This document shows, piece after piece, positions 11,285-20,870 of a DNA stretch of 64,000 bases; the stretch's first letter is position 1; every line of letters begins with the position of its first letter. The notes below the pieces were generated by a model. The model made no database searches, had not been told where the DNA came from, and worked only from the letters and a program-made list of their open reading frames with translations. This DNA is from Prorocentrum cordatum. Its lineage: Eukaryota > Sar > Dinophyceae > Prorocentrales > Prorocentraceae. The stretch is taken from NCBI GenBank assembly GCA_963575745.1, contig CAUYUJ010015705.1, positions 107,359 through 171,358 on the forward strand, read 5' to 3'. Made by a program: the position numbers and the translations under genes.

Positions 11285-13923
11285 GGTGCTGCGCAGATCC
11301 GCGAGTGGGTTGATTTCGTGCTGAGCGTGGACCCGAATCCCTCGTCCAAGCACGAGTTGTTCTACTACGTGGCTGTGTCCCGCCTGTTGGCCGAGGCTGT
11401 TGGGAGCATCTCCCTGTCCGATTTCGAGGGCCCTCACATGCGTGACATGATCAAGGGCTCCACGGCCATCAATGACGTGCCTTACGCGTCAGAGCCAGAT
11501 GAAAAATGGAAGACGTGGAAGGTGGTCCAGCCCAGATTGCGTTCGCCCTGCGCGCGCAGGCGAAGTGCGCCCAGGCAGCCCTGCCAGCCCCCACCGCCGC
11601 GTTCCAGGCTGCCGCGGAATCCATGACCGGGATGGCCGAGGCCGCGAAGCAATTTGCTGAGCTGCAAAGCCAAGCGCTGCAGAAAGGCAAGCCGAAAGGC
11701 CTCAGCTTCAAGCTGCAGGACAGGCTGGTTGAAACCGGCTTGCAAGATTTCGCAAGGGGCAGCCTCCCATCAGAGGAAGTGCTGGCCAAGTTCGAGGCTT
11801 CAGGCAAGATTGCCCACGACAAAGGCCGCCACTGGGTCGGCCCCGCAGAGGACGAGGACTTACGCGAGCACCACCGCCCGCAGTGGAGCCGCACGCCAGT
11901 CGTGGATGCCATCATCGGCGACGGGTCCTACGAGGACAGGGTGAAGCAGTCTGCTGCCGCAAAGCGGTCTGGTGCATGGGTGGATAAGATTGACTACATC
12001 AGTTTCGCGACGTTCACGGGGCACCTGAACGAGTGGGGTTTCAAGCTGATCCTCACCAAGGCGTGCAAGATGTCAGATTTCTTTGCCTACTCTAACAACA
12101 TCATCCGCATTGCCGAAGGCCTCGGCAGCGTCAGGACAGCGTTCCAGTACGACGTCCTTCAGAGGAAGGCCATGGCGCAGGCCCTCGAGAGACGAAAAAG
12201 ACCTGACATTGTTTTTCACGGAGATCGACAGGAGCATCCTGAAGGACGCCAGAGACAAGGTCGAGAGGCGCTTCGCCGACACCGCCAGGGCTGACGGAAC
12301 GCAGAAGGGTTCGCACAAAGGATATCTCAAGGATGGCCCTGACGTCCGAGGCGCGGGGCCCTCCAGCGCGAGCTCCGGCGGCAAGGGCGCGAAGAACGAC
12401 AAGGGCGGCGATGACAGGCGCCCGCGGTCGCCCGAGAGACGCCCCAAGGGCAGCGCGAGCAAGGGCCACCCCCCCTCCAGGAGTCCGCGCGCCACCGCCC
12501 ACGGCAGCAGCTGGGAGAGGAAGTGAGTGGGTTGGGGGCCACCCGACGAAGACGGCAGCACGGCGGGCGAGGAAGACAGCCCTTCGCCCTCGCCAGGCAG
12601 CCCTGGTTGCGCAGCGGTTCCTTTCAACCGCCTGCCGCAGTTTTTAGAGGCAGGGTGCGAGCGCATCGCTAAGATGTCTAGGTCTGAGTTGCAGCACTCT
12701 CGCGCGGAAGCATTGGAGTTTTGGGCTGAGAGAAAGCGAGTGACGGAACCAGTCTGGCAGCGTGCCTACGCGCAGCTTCCAGCTCACTGCCAAGCAGTTT
12801 TGGGGCCCCGGAAAAATCTTCTCCTCCTAGGCGAGATGCTTCACTCCATCGAGTGGCCAGATTCGGCATTGGTGCAACATTTGCAGCACGGCTTCCCTTT
12901 AGTAGGCCCGTTGCCCTCTAGTGGGGTTCGCGCCCAAACTGTTGGCGCAGCCCTGACTGTCACAAAAGAATCCTTGCTTACGGACGCGCGGGAGCAGAAC
13001 TGCACCATGCTGCGCCGAGCGTCGGCGCCTTCTAAGGTTGATGCACAGGTGGCCGCTGGGTTTGCTGCTGCCTGCGATCGTGAGATCGGAGAAGGCAAAG
13101 CGCGAATTCGGCATTTGAGTATCGATCGTTGCATCGTTACACCGCGTTTCCCAGTCGCACAGGGCTGGAAAAAAACACCAGCGCTGGCAGAGTTCCGAAG
13201 GTCAGGTGCGTGGACGACTTTTCGGCTTCCGGCGCCAATGGTGCCACAGGGGTGTCCGAAAGGATGTTCCCTGAAACCTTAGATTCTATAGCGGCTTCAA
13301 TTTGGAAGCTTGCGCCCCGCGAGCCGTTCCGCATTCGCTGGCGCAAGGACGACTTCGCGCAGGCATTTAAAGCGCTACCCAGTGCCTCTGGCAGTGGTGG
13401 CCTGGCCGGAAACACTGGCGAAAGACCAGTGTCTCCAGCTTCTTGCGACGCCGTTTGGCGCGTCGGCGCCTGTTTCCGGATGGGGGCGGCTCGGGCTTGT
13501 AATTCAGGGCGTACTGATGCAGATTTTCCTAGCGCTGTACCTCCGCTTCGTCGATGACTTGTTTGCAGGCGACGCAGCCGATGAATCGACTGGCGCAGCA
13601 GATCAGAGCTTGACCGGCCCCAGTGGAACAGCGAGCCTAGCCAGGCAGATGATTTCAGACCTCCTTGGCTGGGAACTAGACGCCGCGAAGGCTGTCACGG
13701 AACAGCCGTCCGCGACGATTCTCGGAGTTGACGTCCATCTTGATGACGTCTCCCAAGAGATACATTGTCAAATCGGCTGGGGAAAACTCGAGTTGTGGAG
13801 TTCCCAAATCAGCGACGCACTGCTCACTGGTTTCCTGTCGCCAGCGCAGGCGCAGAAACTTGCGTCGCAGCTCAGCTGGGGCGCGAGCGCTGTTTTTGGC
13901 AGGGGCGCCAGGGCGCCTCTGGC

Positions 13924-13959
<36 letters not shown>

Positions 13960-14195
13960 ACAGCACTGGCAGCACGAGCCGAATCGCAGGCAGAACCAGG
14001 CTTTCTCTCGCATGGTGGCATAAGTTGTTGCAATCGCCGCCCTCGCGGCGCGTGCCAGTGCATCCACGCGAGCGGCGTAGGTGCATTTTGTACACTGACG
14101 CCACGGGGGCCGGCAAAATGGCGCGGGTGTTGCACGCGCCTTTTGCCAAAGTGTGGGCTTCCACAGATGTGCCCGAAAGTTCCGCATGCACGTGG
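11285..14195 (+). pseudogene. YR-type retroelement copy A: gag-like, RT, partial RNase H
   Basis: Coding similarity runs left to right through several frame changes. The gag-like part is at 11300-12526 (LSFKLQDRLVETGLQDFARG, FATFTGHLNEWGFKLILTK, then a basic/Ser-rich tail). It shares the F-x-GHL-x-x-WG-x-K block with the minus-strand copy at 23.4-24.1 kb. The reverse transcriptase is at about 12600-13920: VRCVDDFSASG, then motif A WRKDDFAQAFKALP (13339-13380), motif B TPFGAS, and motif C LRFVDDLFAG (13541-13570), followed by the connection LSPAQAQKLASQLSWGASAVFG. RNase H begins at about 14085 (ILYTDATGAG) and is cut off near 14195. At least four frame changes plus a 30-nt poly(T) inside the gene mark it as decayed. 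The complementary second copy shows that the missing 3' part encodes the rest of RNase H and a tyrosine recombinase, so a DIRS/Ngaro-like element is inferred. Confidence 0.7.
13927..13956 (+). repeat. poly(T)30 inside the retroelement pol region
   Basis: Thirty consecutive T separate the RT connection (ending GRGARAPLAA) from the RNase H start. Copy B lacks a comparable tract at the same place. On the minus strand it reads poly(A), compatible with a reversed retroposed end or slippage. Confidence 0.8.
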
Positions 14196-14810
14196 CGCGG
14201 GAGAGCATGACGTAGAGGTGCAGCCACCACTGCTCGTCAGACATGCCCGTGCGGCCAGCGTCCTCGTCTCTCGCGCAGTCGATGGTGACGCCCTTGCGCA
14301 GCGTCTGGCCCTGCGACAGCGTGGAGGTCAGGTAGGACGCGTGGGTCAGGGTGAACCCCGAGCGGCGCACGTTGTGCGGCCCCGAGCTCTGCCATGTGAA
14401 GTCATTTTCGCTGGGCCTGAACATCGGCAAACTCCGCGCCCGCGCCTCGGCCTGGCCGTCGTCGTCGGCGTCTTCGGCGCCCTGTCGCAGCACCTCGGCG
14501 ACCTCCTGGTAGATCGGAGACTCCTTGAAGCCGTGCGCCTGCAGCCAGATCCCCTGCGGCGGGAAGCGGGGGCGAAAGAGCTGGCCTGCCGAGCATTCCT
14601 CGTGCCGCTGTTCGTCCTCGTGGTGGAACTCGACAGACACGATGGTGGCCCGTTGCTCCTGCACGAGCCCCAACTTCTTCTTCAGCTCTTCCTGCGCTGC
14701 CGTGAACCGCACCTCCATGCCGACGTGGGCCGGCAAGACGCCGTGGATGTCCCCAGTCTTGTGCATGTTCGAGACGTTCAGGAGGCGCCGACCCGCGACG
14801 TTAGCGGCCC
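14196..14810 (-). pseudogene. PIF1-like helicase C-terminal fragment
   Basis: Reading down from about 14800, the frame gives VLPAHVGMEVRFT, then LGLVQEQRATIVSVEF. Further on it gives ASYLTSTLSQGQTLRKGVTID and finally EQWWLHLYVMLSRATC. The order of a nucleic-acid-tolerant beta segment, a SxGQTL block and a YVxLSR block matches the last motifs of superfamily 1B (PIF1/RecD-like, including Helitron) helicases. The Walker A/B half is absent, so this is a fragment. It abuts, in opposite orientation, the broken RNase H of the upstream retroelement. Whether it came from a Helitron or from a host PIF1 duplicate cannot be told from this piece. Confidence 0.55.
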
Positions 14811-14844
14811 CTTATTCACAAGGGAAATACATGTAATGTGCGAA

Positions 14845-15206
14845 GATTTCGGCCGAGGATGGGTTCCCACCCCCGGCCCGGACGCAAGGGGCCACCCCTG
14901 CCCCCGATTCGGCCGCCGATGGGTTACCACCGGCGGCCCGGAGACAAGGGGTTACCCCTGCCCCAGATTCGGCCGAGGATGGGTTACCACCCCCAGCCCG
15001 GATGCAAGGGGCTACCCCTGCGCCCGATTCGGCCGCCGATGGGTTACCACCGGCGGCCCGGAGACAAGGGGTTACCCCTGCCCCCGATTCGGCCGAGGAT
15101 GGGTTACTACCCCCAGCCCGGACGCAAGGGGCTACCCCTGCGCCCGATTCGGCCGAGGATGGGTCACCACCCCCGGCCCGGACACAAGAGGTCACCCCTG
15201 CGCCCG
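14845..15206 (+). repeat. 60-bp minisatellite, 6 copies
   Basis: Units start at 14845, 14906, 14966, 15026, 15086 and 15146 and are 60 bp long (first 61). Two variants, GGCCGAGGATGGG with CCCCC(A/G)GCCCGGA and GGCCGCCGATGGG with CGGCGGCCCGGA, follow the order ABABAA. Because 60 is divisible by 3, frames on both strands stay open, giving 20-residue repeats that are probably not proteins. Confidence 0.95.
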
Positions 15207-15344
15207 GCCGCTGTCTCGTCGTCGTCGTCGTCAGTTCCTCAGTCGCCCTTTGGAGCAAGCAAGCCCATGACAGCCATATTCAGGCCGCGGGGACCCAAAA
15301 GTGACGACAGGCATACGAATTCCGAGGACTCTCCTCGGATTCGA

Positions 15345-15605
15345 AATTCACAAAGATGGCCCGGGAATGACGCTCTGGGAACACGACGAACACAAAGTGG
15401 CTTACAGTTGGCTTCGGACATCCAGAATGTGGCCCGGGAGTGGTGTTCTGGGAACGTGAAGAACACGAAGTGGCCTACAGTTGGCTCCGGGGTTTCAAAA
15501 TGTGGCCCGGGAATGGTGTTCTGGGAACACGAAGAACACGAAGTGGCCTACAGTTGGCTCCGGGCATGCACAATGTGACCCTGGAGTGGCGTTTTGGCAG
15601 CACGA
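15345..15605 (+). repeat. 73-bp tandem repeat, about 3.5 copies
   Basis: The word CAC(A/G)AAGTGGC starts at 15391, 15464 and 15537, exactly 73 bp apart, each followed by TACAGTTGGCT and later GTTCTGGGAA. A partial copy precedes them. Confidence 0.9.
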
Positions 15606-15607
15606 GA

Positions 15608-16070
15608 GCCCAAAAGTGACGGCAGTTACACGGTTTGGATGACCCGCTCGGATTACCAACATGATCTGCGGGCCCCATAGGGAGGGGGCTCCCGCCTGAG
15701 ACTTCCTCACAATTCACTCACAGACGAAGCTCCCGCCTGAGACTTCCTCCAAATTCAGGCCTGAAGAGCCCAAAAGTGACGACAGTTACGGGGTTTGGAT
15801 GACCCGCTCGGATTACCAACATGAAGCGCGGGCCCCATAGGGAGGGGTTCCCGCTTGCGATTTCTTCGCAATTCACTCACAGACGACGCTCCCGCCTCAG
15901 ACTTCCTCCGTACTCAAGCTTGAGGAGCCCAAAAGTGACGACCGTTTCAGGGTTTGGATGACCCGCTCGGATTACCAACATGATCTGCGGGCCCCATAGG
16001 GAGGGGGCTCCCGCCTGAGACTTCCTCACAATCCACTCACAGACGAACTCCCGCCTGAGACTTCCTCCAG
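15608..16070 (+). repeat. 159-bp satellite, 3 copies
   Basis: GCCCAAAAGTGAC begins at 15608, 15768 and 15927. Each unit carries GGTTTGGATGACCCGCTCGG, GCGGGCCCCATAGGGAGG and two CTCCCGCCTGAGACTTCCTC-like blocks. It starts within 5 bp of the end of the 73-bp array. Confidence 0.9.
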
Positions 16071-16109
16071 GTGAGTATGTGAATGAATGAGCGTGTGACA
16101 GAGTGCGAG

Positions 16110-16112
16110 TGG

Positions 16113-16160
<48 letters not shown>

Positions 16161-16285
16161 GTATGTGAGTGACTGAGCGTGTGAGAGAGCGCGAGTGGTG
16201 ATGCTGATGTTGATGATGAGAGAGTGTGAGTGAATGTGAGTGTGAGTGAGTGGTGGTGATGATGAGTGAGTGAGTGAGTGTGCGA
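16110..16285. repeat. (GAT)n and GTGAGTGA-type microsatellites
   Basis: A pure GAT run at about 16112-16160 is followed by GAGTGTGTGAGTGA-like short repeats. Confidence 0.85.
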
Positions 16286-16667
16286 AGGCAGAAGAGGAGA
16301 GGGGGTGGGGTGAGTGTTCCTGCGCGGGGTGTGCAGAGAATACAAGAACCCCACTTTGGATGTGGGGAAGAAACACTGATGTGTCGGATATTCTGGGCTC
16401 CATCTCGCTCTCTGCGCGCGTTGGGCGCTCACGGGCCAGCATTGGCATTGTGATTCAGGGTGCGGCCCCCAGGCCAACTGATCCGTTCATGTTGAGACTG
16501 TCGTGTGCGGGGCAGGCCAGAAGGATCGCGCGCCCGAGCGCTCCGTAGCCTTTTCGGCGCAAGGTGGATGCTCAAGTTTGTCGAAGGGGACCCCCCCAAA
16601 CCAACGAAAACCAAAGAAAACCAACGAAAACCACCGAAACCAACGAAAACCCAAACGAAAGTGGTGC

Positions 16668-16790
16668 TGCGCGGTGTTGTGCGGTGTTGTGCGGTGCTGT
16701 GCGGTGTTGTGCGGTGCTGTGCGGTGCTGTGCGGTGCTGTGCGGTGCTGTGCGGTGCTGTGCGGTGCCGTGTGGTGTTGCGCGGTGCACG
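16668..16790 (+). repeat. 10-bp tandem repeat GCGGTGCTGT
   Basis: About eleven decamers GCGGTG(C/T)TGT lie head to tail, preceded at 16600-16660 by a CCAACGAAAA-type decamer array. A different decamer period on each side of 16665 marks an abrupt array switch. Confidence 0.9.
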
Positions 16791-16812
16791 GGGCAGTTTC
16801 TGGACGGAGTTC

Positions 16813-16895
16813 GGGGCAGTTTCTCAACTGCCCCGCTCCCCCCGCGATCCGAATTCCGTCTGGGCGAAATTTCGGAGCAGATTCTCATCTGCTCC
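16813..16895 (+). other. two perfect TCTC-loop hairpins with covarying stems
   Basis: Hairpin 1: GGGGCAGTT (16813-16821), loop TCTC, AACTGCCCC (16826-16834). Hairpin 2: GGAGCAGAT (16874-16882), loop TCTC, ATCTGCTCC (16887-16895). The two differ at stem positions 3 and 8, and each change is matched by its partner base. Function is unknown. Confidence 0.8.
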
Positions 16896-17044
16896 GCTCC
16901 CCTGTGGTCCGGGATCCATTTGGAGAGATTGTGTTTGCTTTTCTTTGTTCTGTGCCATTTGATGGCGCACGCATGCAGCAAAGTGTTGTTTTCGTAGCAT
17001 TCCTGGATCAGCTCATGCTTTTGCGCTCGTGCTGACTGTCACTG

Positions 17045-17282
17045 TATTTCGTACGCGTCAGGGTTTTAGGGCTTCAGGTTTTAAGGATTTAAAGTTCTAG
17101 GGCTTTAGAGCTTTAAAGCTTTAAGGCTTTAGGGCTTTAGGAGTTTAGAGCTGAAGGGCTTTAGGGTTTTACGGCTGTGGGGTTTTAGGGCTTTAGGGTT
17201 TTAGGGTTTGGGGGTGTTCAAGCTTTAGGGTATAAGGGTTTTGGGCCTTGGGCTTTAAAACTTTTTAGGGTTTTAGGGCCAA
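17045..17282 (+). repeat. interstitial telomere-like repeat (TTTTAGGGCTTTAGGG type)
   Basis: Around 20 degenerate units of TTTAGGG, many as CTTTAGGG or TTTTAGGG, in G-strand orientation. TTTAGGG is the plant-type telomere repeat also reported from dinoflagellates. The tract lies between unrelated sequences. Confidence 0.8.
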
Positions 17283-17432
17283 TGAAAATATCCAATATGT
17301 CCCATAAGTTTTGTTTGTTTCCCCACATGCTTCGTGGGGTTATGGTTTTCTTCCCACCCGCGCCGCGCCCGCGTCTCACCCACACCCGCCCTCCTCCCCT
17401 CCTTCCTCCTCCTCCCCCTCCTCCTCACACGC

Positions 17433-17830
17433 ACACACACACACACAGCACAGCGCAGCGCAGCGCAGCAGAGCACAGCACAGCACAGCACAGCACATCA
17501 CAGCGCAGCGCACACAGCACAGCACAGCACAGCACAGCACAGCACAGCACAGCACAGCACGGCACGGCACGGCACGGCACGGCACAGCACAGCACAGCAC
17601 AGCACACACACACACACACACACACACGGCTTGGCACGTGCGGCACATTCTCGACGCCATAGGGGTCGTCCACGGCACAGCAGGCGTGACAGTTTTGCAC
17701 AGCACACCTGCACAGCACAGCACAGCATAGCACAGTACAGCACACCGCAGCACAGCACGGCACGGCACAGCACAGCACATCGCAGCACAGCTCAGCACAG
17801 CATAGCACACAGGGCAGGCACGCAGGGCAC
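17433..17830 (+). repeat. ACAGC/GGCAC pentamer microsatellite
   Basis: CAGCA and GGCAC pentamers, with a CA run at about 17604-17628, interrupted at 17640-17690 by one diverged copy of the downstream 88-bp unit (ATTCTCGACGCCATAGGGG). This suggests the minisatellite grew out of, or into, the pentamer tract. Confidence 0.9.
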
Positions 17831-17849
17831 GGCACGACAGAGCGTGGCA

Positions 17850-19530
17850 AGGGTGGCACTTTCTCGACACCACAGGGGGTGCGCAGGGGGTGGTCCCTGA
17901 GCTGGGCCGCTGTGCACGACGGTCGCCCAGGCACAGCAGGCGTGGCACTTTCTCGACACCACAGGGGGTGCGCAGGGGGTGGTCTTTCACCGCGGCCGCT
18001 ATGCACGACGGTCGTCCAGCAGGCGTGGCACTGTCTCGGCACCATGGGGGTGCGCAGGGGGTGGTCACCGAGCGCGGCCGCTATGCACGACGGTCGCCCA
18101 GGCACAGCAGGCGCGGCACTTTCTCGACACAAGACGGGGTGCGCAGGGGGTGGTCCCTGAGATCGCCGCTATGCACGACGGTCGCCCAGGCACAGCAGGC
18201 GTGGCACTTTCTCGACACCACAGGGGGTGCGCAGGGGGTGGTCCCTGAGCTCGGCCGCTATGCACCGACACCACAGGGGGTGCGGAGGGGGTGGTCTCTC
18301 ACCGCGGCCGCTATGCACGACGGTCGTCCAGGGACAGCAGGCGTGGCACTTTCTCGACACCAGAGGGGGTGCGCAGGGGGTGGTCCTTGAGCTCGGCCGC
18401 TATGCACGACGGTCGTCCAGGCACAGCAGGCGTGGCACCTTCTCGACACCATAGGGGGTGTGCAGGCGGTGGTCCCTGAGCTCGGCCGCTACGCACGACG
18501 GTCGTCCAGGCACAGCAGGCGTGGCACTTTCTCGACACCATAAGGGGGTGTGCAGGGGGTGGTCCCTGAGCTCGCCGCTACGCACGACGGTCGTCCAGGC
18601 ACAGCAGGCGTTGCACTTTCTCGACACCAGAGGGGGTGCGCAGGGGGTGGTCCCTGAGCTCGCCGCTATGCACGACGGTCGTCCAAACACAGCAGGCGTG
18701 GCACTTTCTCGACATCACAGGGGGTGCGCGGGGGGTGACCCCTGTGCGCGGCCGCTGTGCACGCCAGTCTTCCAGGCACAGCAGCCGTGGCATTTTCTCG
18801 ACACCACAGGGGGTGCACACAGGTGGTCCCTGAGCACGGCCGCTACGCACTACTGTCGTCCAGGCACAGCAGGCGTGGCACATTCTCGACACCACGGTGC
18901 GCAGGGGCTGGTCTCTCACCACGGCCGCTATGCACGACGGTCGTCCAGGCACAGCAGGCGTGGCACTTTCTCGACACCACAGGGGGTGCGCAGGGGTGGT
19001 CTCTCACCGCGGCCGCAATGCACGACGGTCGTCCAGGCACAGCAGGCGATGCTCATTCTCGACACCACAGGGGGCGCGGAGGGGGTGGTGTCTCACCGCG
19101 GCCGCTATGCACGACGGGCGTCCAGGCACAGCAGGCGTGGCACTTTCTCGACATCACAGGGGGTGCGCAGGGGTGGTCTCTCACCGCGGCCGCTATGCAC
19201 GACGGTCGTCCAGGCACGGCAGGCGCGACTTTCTCGGCACCACTGAGGGTGCGCAGGGGGTGGTCTCTCACCGCGGCCGCTATGCCCGACTGTCGTTCAG
19301 GCACAGCAGGCGTGGCACATTCTCGACATCACAGGTGGTGCGCAGGGGGTGATCTCTCACCGCGGCCGCTACGCACGACGGTCGTCCAGGCACAGCAGGC
19401 GCGGCACTTTCTCGACACCACAGGGGGTGCGCAGGGGGTGGTCCCCCACCGCGACCGCTACGCACGACGGTCGTCCAGGAACAGCAGGCGCGGCACATTC
19501 TCGACACCATAGGGGGTGCGCAGGCGGTGG
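17850..19530 (+). repeat. ~88-bp minisatellite, 19 copies
   Basis: Each unit contains GGCCGCTATGCACGACGGTCG, a CCAGGCACAGCAGGCGTGGC block, TTCTCGACACCA and GGGGGTGCGCAGGGGGTGGT. Spacing is about 85-92 bp. One copy at about 18248-18290 is internally deleted. Many units carry GCGGCCGC. The unit length varies around a value not divisible by 3, so the long frames on both strands shift from copy to copy and are not coding. Confidence 0.95.
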
Positions 19531-20044
19531 CGCTTAGGAGCGCCTGGGAGCGTGCCAGGAGCGCCTGGGAGCGCTTGGGGGCGCCTGTGAGCGCTTGGTC
19601 CTCGCAGCGCCTTGGAGCGGCTGGGAGTGCGCCGGGGGCCCCTGGAGGCGCCGAGAGCCTGGGAGCGCTGCGGAGCGTGCCGCGAGGGCTTAGGAGCGCG
19701 CCGCGAGCGCCTGGGGGGCTTTTAGGAGATATTGGCAGCGCCTGGGCGCCGTGGACGCCCGAAACAGCGCTGCAGGTTGCATTTTTATACATTTTGTGGC
19801 CCCACGAGCGGTCGAAAGGGCGCGGCATGGTGTATTTTCATTTGTTTGGAGCGCCAGGGGATAGAACCGATCGCAGAGAGGCCCACAGCTGTCGCTTGAG
19901 GTCATTGTTTTTTTTCATTGGCGCTGCGGGCGAATGCCTCCTCAGCGCTGCGCGCTTCGTCGGTGCCACCCACGTACGTGGAATTTGGCTGGTTCGCTAA
20001 GCGCTCGGCCAGACGCCACGGGCCACGGACGTTGCAACGCCCGC
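19531..20044. other. no gene; GAGCGCCTGGGAGCG-like short repeats
   Basis: From 19535 to about 19735 degenerate 15-20 bp units around GCGCCTGGGAGCG follow the minisatellite. The rest is unique sequence with no recognised feature. Confidence 0.5.
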
Positions 20045-20165
20045 GGCTTGCAGTTTAGGATTTAGAGTTTAGGGCTTTAGGGTTTTGGGGCTTTAAGGTT
20101 TTAGGGCTTTAGGGTTTTAGGGCGTTAGGGTTTTAGACTAAGGTTTTAGGGCTTTCATGGTTTAG
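20045..20165 (+). repeat. interstitial telomere-like repeat
   Basis: TTTAGGGCTTTAGGGTTTTGG-type units in the same orientation as the tract at 17.0 kb, ending right at a copy of the GAAGATTCTCGCG repeat. Confidence 0.8.
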
Positions 20166-20175
20166 GGATGTATGG

Positions 20176-20745
20176 GAAGATTCTCGCGCGGCCGCTCTCC
20201 TCTGGGATGGCCCGGCGCGCTCGCACGGACCGTTGGGCGACGCACAGCGCAGCCGGGCAGGGGGGCGCGAGAGACCCCAAGGACCCAGCCCGGCAGGCGC
20301 ACCAGACACCCAGGGAGGGCGGGCGGGAAAGCCGGCCGCGCCGGCGAAAGCGACGCCCCAGGCGACCAGCCCGCGGCCCGCAGGAGGGCGCACCTGCCCG
20401 CCAGGGCGTCGCCCCGACAAGGCCGCGCGCGCCCGGGCCACACTGCGCAGCCGTTGGCCTGCAGCGTAGCCACGCGGCTCCCACGGGAGCACCGGCCGAT
20501 ATTTGCTACCCCGCCTCGGGCCCGGGCGGCAAGGGGAGCGGAGATGCCGAAGGGCAACCGAATCACCAAATCCCCGAATAGGGACAGACGCGGCCTGTGA
20601 GAATCTTCCTCCCCAGAACCAAAGCTTAGGGATGATGAAGATTCTCGCGCGGCCGCTCTCCTCTGGGATGGCCCGGTGCGCTCGCACGGACCGCCGGGCG
20701 ACGCGCAGCGTGCAGCCAGGCAGGGGAGCGCGAGAGACCCCAAGG
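20176..20745 (+). repeat. 108-bp direct repeat pair with palindromic junction
   Basis: 20176-20283 and 20637-20745 are about 90% alike, both starting GAAGATTCTCGCGCGGCCGC and running to GAGACCCCAAGGA. Just before the second copy, GAGAATCTTC (20599-20608) is the exact reverse complement of its first ten bases, so the junction is an inverted repeat with a spacer of about 28 bp. Confidence 0.75.
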
Positions 20746-20870
20746 AGCCCTCGAGACCCAATGCTGGGGCTCTCGGCGACCCGGACCCCAACCCCACTGC
20801 TGACCACGAGAGCACAGCAGCACTGATGATGGCACAGACCCGACGATAATTTTTTCACAGTCTCCACCTC

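Noticed and set aside
13765-15270. 501-codon plus-strand frame with Phe run and 20-residue repeats
   Set aside because: It crosses the poly(T), the antisense of the helicase fragment and the 60-bp minisatellite, so it is an artefact of stop-free sequence.
17334-19512. Histidine/threonine-rich and Arg/Ser-rich frames on both strands
   Set aside because: They are translations of the pentamer tract and the ~88-bp minisatellite, shifting frame between copies.
17850-19530. CRISPR-like array of regularly spaced repeats
   Set aside because: The whole unit repeats, with no unique spacers, and the organism is eukaryotic.
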